From contig JAPLJU010000149.1 of NCBI GenBank assembly GCA_026388445.1, forward strand, positions 1 through 9,248: a stretch of 9,248 bases of DNA, given 5' to 3'. Positions 7,394 to 9,248 of this stretch are shown here, piece after piece; position 1 is the first letter of the stretch, and each line of letters begins with the position of its first letter. The notes beneath the pieces were generated by a model. It was given only the letters and a program-made list of their open reading frames with translations. It did not search any database and was not told the DNA's origin. This DNA comes from Deltaproteobacteria bacterium. Lineage in GTDB: Bacteria; Desulfobacterota; Syntrophia; Syntrophales; UBA2192. Made by a program: the position numbers and the translations under genes.

Positions 7394-7415
7394 CACAAAA
7401 ATCTGATACAAGTTA

Positions 7416-7441
7416 CCGCCCCTCTTGAGGGGCGGTTTTTT
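7416..7441 (+). terminator. Intrinsic terminator of the por/redox operon
   Basis: A perfect 9-bp GC-rich inverted repeat (CCGCCCCTC at 7416-7424, GAGGGGCGG at 7427-7435) with a very tight loop is followed by six T residues (7436-7441). It lies 22 bp after the NuoG-like stop codon and just before the tRNA gene, so it should end the upstream transcription unit. Confidence 0.92.
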
Positions 7442-7467
7442 ACCGATACTGAAATCCAACCGAACAT

Positions 7468-7543
7468 TCCCCGGTAGCTCAGTCGGTAGAGCAGCTGGCT
7501 GTTAACCAGCGGGTCCGTGGTTCGAGTCCGCGCCGGGGAGCCA
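7468..7543 (+). tRNA. tRNA-Asn (anticodon GUU)
   Basis: A complete 76-nt cloverleaf. The acceptor stem is TCCCCGG (7468-7474) with CCGGGGA (7533-7539), the discriminator is G and CCA is encoded (7541-7543). The D arm is GCTC/GAGC, the anticodon stem GCTGG/CCAGC with loop CTGTTAA, giving GTT at 7501-7503. The T arm is CGTGG/CCGCG with loop TTCGAGT. It lies 26 bp after a strong terminator and must therefore have its own promoter or rely on readthrough; I see no strong promoter boxes in the short gap. Confidence 0.97.
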
Positions 7544-7551
7544 ATAATGAC

Positions 7552-7584
7552 AAGGGTTTCGGAGTTATTGCCGAAACCCTTTTT
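7552..7584 (+). terminator. Intrinsic terminator after tRNA-Asn
   Basis: The stem AGGGTTTCGG (7553-7562) pairs with CCGAAACCCT (7571-7580) around an 8-nt loop and is followed by TTTT. It lies 9 nt after the encoded CCA, as expected for a monocistronic tRNA transcript. Confidence 0.88.
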
Positions 7585-7989
7585 GTTTGCTCTCTGCGAT
7601 CTCTCCCACTATTCTCCCAACTTTTCAGGTCACGGGCGGTCTGATTTGACCTGATTCGGCTCGGCAAGGCACTCCCTCAAACCAGGGGGGCAAGGGCCAA
7701 AACAAGCCCTGGCCCCCAACGATACATATTCCGATCTGAATATCCGAATTTTTAAAAGGGTTAATCCGGTTTGATCATATTTGTCTAAAATGTCTTTCTT
7801 CCTGAAGCATTCAAAATCAGGTTTGGTTGCTTAGTAGAAGATTAGAATCTGTAATCACTAAAACGGGATGGAGTGGTTGCACAAGAGCTACAGCACACCC
7901 ACACCAAATAGCCCTGTGTAATATGCCTTGACTTATTCTCCTTTAGGGCGTTGAGTGTAACTGACATCTTGATTAATTGGCAGCCGGGC
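7585..7989. other. Gene-poor stretch downstream of the tRNA
   Basis: I find no convincing coding sequence in either strand here. A GC-rich hairpin (GGGGGCAAGGGC at 7686-7697 with GCCCTGGCCCCC at 7706-7717, one mismatch, 8-nt loop) has no T-run on either side, so it is not a clear terminator. An inverted pair AGGTCA/TGACCT brackets 14 bp near 7627-7652. Beyond about 7720 the sequence is clearly more AT-rich than the operons on the left. A 98-codon minus-strand frame crosses the right part and the leader of the next gene, but it has no ribosome binding site and no recognisable family. Confidence 0.5.
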
Positions 7990-8082
7990 AACCCAGCCTT
8001 AAGTTTATACAAATAAACAAGGGTTACAGGGCCTAATGGTTGAAACCCCCGTCTCTCATAGAAGAGAGGTGGGGGTTTTTTT
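7990..8082 (+). promoter_or_regulatory. Structured leader ending in a terminator, upstream of the SAP gene
   Basis: AACCC (7990-7994) can pair with GGGTT (8021-8025) around an inner hairpin GTTTAT/ATAAAC (8003-8008, 8013-8018) with loop ACAA. The same GGGTT can instead pair with AACCC in the left arm of the terminator (8044-8048). These mutually exclusive pairings are what a transcription attenuator would need. The terminator sits directly in front of the ribosome binding site of the SAP gene. I could not assign it to a known riboswitch class. It could also be the 3' end of an independent small RNA. Confidence 0.35.
8044..8082 (+). terminator. Strong intrinsic terminator before the SAP gene
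   Basis: The left arm 8044-8057 (AACCCCCGTCTCTC) pairs with 8064-8077 (GAGAGGTGGGGGTT) in a 14-bp stem with two G-U pairs and a 6-nt loop, ending in seven T residues (8076-8082). The upstream 450 bp hold no evident gene, so it either ends a non-coding transcript or regulates the gene that starts 26 bp downstream. Confidence 0.85.
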
Positions 8083-8107
8083 ATTTTCAATGAAAGGAGA
8101 GCAAAAC

Positions 8108-8296
8108 ATGAAGATACGGGAAGTCCGTGAAATCGCAAAGCCCTGGCAAATAGATGTAGGGATAGGTCGTTCCAAGCAGGACATTATTCGGGACATTCAA
8201 GTGAAAGAGGGGAATTCCCCCTGTTTCAAAACGAAAGGCGACTGTGAAAATGACTGTCTATGGAAGCCCGACTGTTTAGACAATAAGAGAAGATGA
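8108..8296 (+). CDS. Small SAP-domain protein with C-terminal cysteine motif
   Basis: This 62-aa protein has a SAP-like helix-extended-helix at residues 1-35 (start MKIREVREIAK, second helix RSKQDIIRDIQ), a fold usually associated with binding nucleic acid. It is followed by a short Cys-rich tail with Cys39, 46, 50 and 56, including the CLWKPDC segment. I recall small proteins of this layout, annotated only as SAP domain-containing, from Desulfobacterota; their function is unknown to me. ATG 8108 has AAAGGAG about 10 nt upstream, whereas the earlier in-frame start lies inside the terminator hairpin. The four cysteines could bind zinc. Regulation by the upstream terminator is plausible. Confidence 0.75.
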   Translation: MKIREVREIAKPWQIDVGIGRSKQDIIRDIQVKEGNSPCFKTKGDCENDCLWKPDCLDNKRR

Positions 8297-8386
8297 TCTT
8301 TTGTCAGGACGGTGAATCCGGGGTGCGGATATGATCGCACGATGAGGGATGAGGACGTCATACGTGGCATCAAAAGGGGAAAGATA

Positions 8387-8830
8387 ATGACAAAGGACAT
8401 GATAAGTGTAGACGATTTGTTAGAGGTTGGTTCACTGGCAGTCAAAATGGAGCGTTATGATACTGCGATAGTAGCGTTCTACACCGTTTTCAATCCGGAT
8501 TCAAATTTTGCCGAATCACTCCATAATAGTGGATTTGCCGACAGATATTTTGACAATTATGAGGAAGCCATCGAACATTTCGACAGGGCTATCGAACTAG
8601 AACCTGATTATGCAGAGGCTTATTATAACCGGGGATGTATTTATAAAGATGGAGATCACCGGCAGGCCATCAGGGATTTCACCAAAGCAATAGAGCTCAG
8701 ACCTGACCACGCTATGGCCTATGTTAGGCGCGGAATCACCTATGCGCTACAGGATAAAAAATCTTTGCTGGCAATTGCCGATATTAAAAAGGCTGTCATT
8801 TTGGGGCATGAGTCAGCGAATGGGGTGTGA
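8387..8830 (+). CDS. Tetratricopeptide repeat protein
   Basis: This 147-aa protein consists almost wholly of TPR units at about residues 42-75, 76-109 and 110-143, with a degenerate first unit at about 7-40. Typical repeat ends are seen, such as AIEHFDRAIELEPDYAEAYY and AIRDFTKAIELRPDHAMAYV. TPR proteins are protein-protein interaction scaffolds; no partner or specific role can be read here. There is no signal peptide. I chose ATG 8387 because AGGGGA lies 7 nt upstream; ATG 8342 and GTG 8312 are in-frame but lack good ribosome binding sites. The frame stays open for 53 more codons after the TGA at 8828-8830, which raises the possibility of a premature stop. Confidence 0.8.
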   Translation: MTKDMISVDDLLEVGSLAVKMERYDTAIVAFYTVFNPDSNFAESLHNSGFADRYFDNYEEAIEHFDRAIELEPDYAEAYYNRGCIYKDGDHRQAIRDFTKAIELRPDHAMAYVRRGITYALQDKKSLLAIADIKKAVILGHESANGV

Positions 8831-8992
8831 GGGTCAGACTCAGATATCAAGGTTAAACAAATTGCGGTTCCGGTAATCATCAATTCACACAGAGCTCTGA
8901 ATCAGGTGCTTATGGACAGTTTCAAACTTCTTGAACGGATTGTCGCAGAAGCAGGGGAGTCCAAAGATAAACGTGATCAGATGTTTAAATAA
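8831..8992 (+). other. Open frame continuing in register beyond the TPR stop codon
   Basis: Directly after the TGA of the TPR gene the same frame stays open for 53 codons to TAA 8990-8992. It encodes a plausible amphipathic-helix peptide containing IAVPVIINSHRALNQ and DSFKLLERIVAEAG. It has no start codon until GTG 8906 and ATG 8912. It may be the severed C-terminus of the TPR protein, a remnant of another gene, or chance. No family is recognised. Confidence 0.3.
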
Positions 8993-8998
8993 AAGGGG

Positions 8999-9012
8999 AA
9001 TTGCGAGCAATT
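8999..9012. promoter_or_regulatory. Perfect palindrome AATTGC-GA-GCAATT (possible operator)
   Basis: A 6-bp perfect inverted repeat with a 2-bp centre lies 41 bp before the start of the CoA-transferase gene. Its size and symmetry suit a dimeric regulator, but no promoter boxes are clear next to it and no regulator gene is in the window. Confidence 0.3.
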
Positions 9013-9053
9013 AACATCAAGGTAACAAAGTACTGAATGGAGGGAAAGGCCTT

Positions 9054-9248
9054 ATGGCACACGACAAGAGGATTCTGAAGAACGAAGAGAAAATTGAGGA
9101 ACTCAAAAAATCGATACCGGAATGGATAAAGAAGCTTAAAAGGCCCCGACACCTATTTTAACTCCTAAGTTTGGGCCTTTGGAGGGCATCCGGGTCACGA
9201 GCACCGGAATCATTGCCGCTCAACCTTTCATGGCGACAAAGATGTCTG
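9054..9248 (+). pseudogene. CoA-transferase family III (CaiB/BaiF), 5' part, frameshifted and cut by the window edge
   Basis: ATG 9054, preceded by GGAGGGAAAGG, encodes a charged N-terminal helix ending IPEWIKKLKRP. The frame then runs to a stop at 9159-9161. One frame back (from CCG 9146) the sequence continues PTPILTPKFGPLEGIRV and then STGIIAAQPFMATKMS to the window end. GPLEGIRV followed by an alanine-rich stretch with PF is the typical start of family III CoA-transferases, which move CoA between acyl-CoA and carboxylic acids. The second frame has a TAA (9136-9138) just upstream and no good start, so the two pieces belong together and are split by one missing base, most simply in the CCCC run at 9144-9147. 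It may be a true mutation or a sequencing error. Substrate unknown. Confidence 0.65.

Noticed and set aside
7479..7667. 62-codon minus-strand frame across the tRNA
   Set aside because: It is antisense to tRNA-Asn and its terminator. Peptides ending like RRGLEPRTRW are a familiar artefact of translating tRNA genes backwards.
7864..7879. Possible sigma54 (-24/-12) promoter around GGGATGGAGTGGTTGC
   Set aside because: The GG and GC elements are not at the required 10-bp spacing and the flanking consensus is poor.
7978..7994. Resemblance of GGCAGCCGGGCAACC to the 3' arm of c-di-GMP-I riboswitches
   Set aside because: The conserved 5' core (GCAAACC and GCAAAGCC type segments) is not found upstream, so the similarity is probably chance.
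7842..8138. 98-codon minus-strand frame in the gene-poor stretch
   Set aside because: It reads through the plus-strand terminator hairpin and into the SAP gene. It has no ribosome binding site and no recognised family. A distant or degraded gene cannot be fully excluded.
8828..8870. Selenocysteine readthrough at the TPR TGA
   Set aside because: No stable hairpin of SECIS type lies just downstream of the TGA, and TPR proteins are not known selenoproteins.
1..9248. CRISPR arrays, insertion sequences, prophage genes, rRNA
   Set aside because: No regularly spaced direct repeats with unique spacers, no transposase or integrase frames, and no rRNA segments were seen. The only periodic array is the 9-bp motif at 6578-6659, which is too short-period for CRISPR.

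Overview
The window looks like chromosomal DNA of a strictly anaerobic bacterium, most likely a Desulfobacterota-type organism ('Deltaproteobacteria', perhaps a syntroph or sulfate reducer). This is inferred from three things: a two-subunit oxygen-sensitive class I fumarase, a four-subunit pyruvate:ferredoxin oxidoreductase (Por), and a tiny SAP-domain protein with a C-terminal cysteine motif of a kind I recall from that group. No species is claimed.

Layout. (1) Positions 95-1508 hold the alpha and beta subunits of fumarate hydratase, one base apart. (2) After a 117-bp gap with a good sigma70-like promoter come porC-porD-porA-porB (1626-4627), with junctions that overlap or nearly overlap. 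(3) Next are two iron-sulfur/flavin redox genes. The first (4663-6576) encodes a 637-aa fusion of a NuoF-type [4Fe-4S] segment with a GltD/NfnB-like FAD-NAD(P) oxidoreductase. The second (6686-7393) encodes a 235-aa NuoG/HoxU-like multi-cluster protein. Between them lies an unusual array of 9-bp-phased GTC triplets facing in-register GAC triplets. A strong intrinsic terminator at 7416-7441 closes this block. (4) A complete tRNA-Asn(GUU) gene with encoded CCA (7468-7543) has its own terminator. (5) Right of the tRNA the DNA is visibly more AT-rich and gene-poor: about 520 bp without a convincing gene but ending in a structured, terminator-bearing leader, then a 62-aa SAP-domain protein, then a TPR protein. 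(6) The right edge holds the 5' part of a family III (CaiB/BaiF) CoA-transferase gene, interrupted by a one-base frameshift at a CCCC run.

How the genes fit together (inference). Fumarase makes malate, which can be oxidised to oxaloacetate and converted to pyruvate. Por turns pyruvate into acetyl-CoA and reduced ferredoxin. The two downstream redox proteins have the parts to move electrons between iron-sulfur carriers and NAD(P)H. They have no NuoF-type NADH/FMN domain and no membrane or hydrogenase partners in the window. This pair, in what looks like one transcription unit with por, is the best candidate for a little-described system here: a Por-associated soluble ferredoxin:NAD(P) oxidoreductase.
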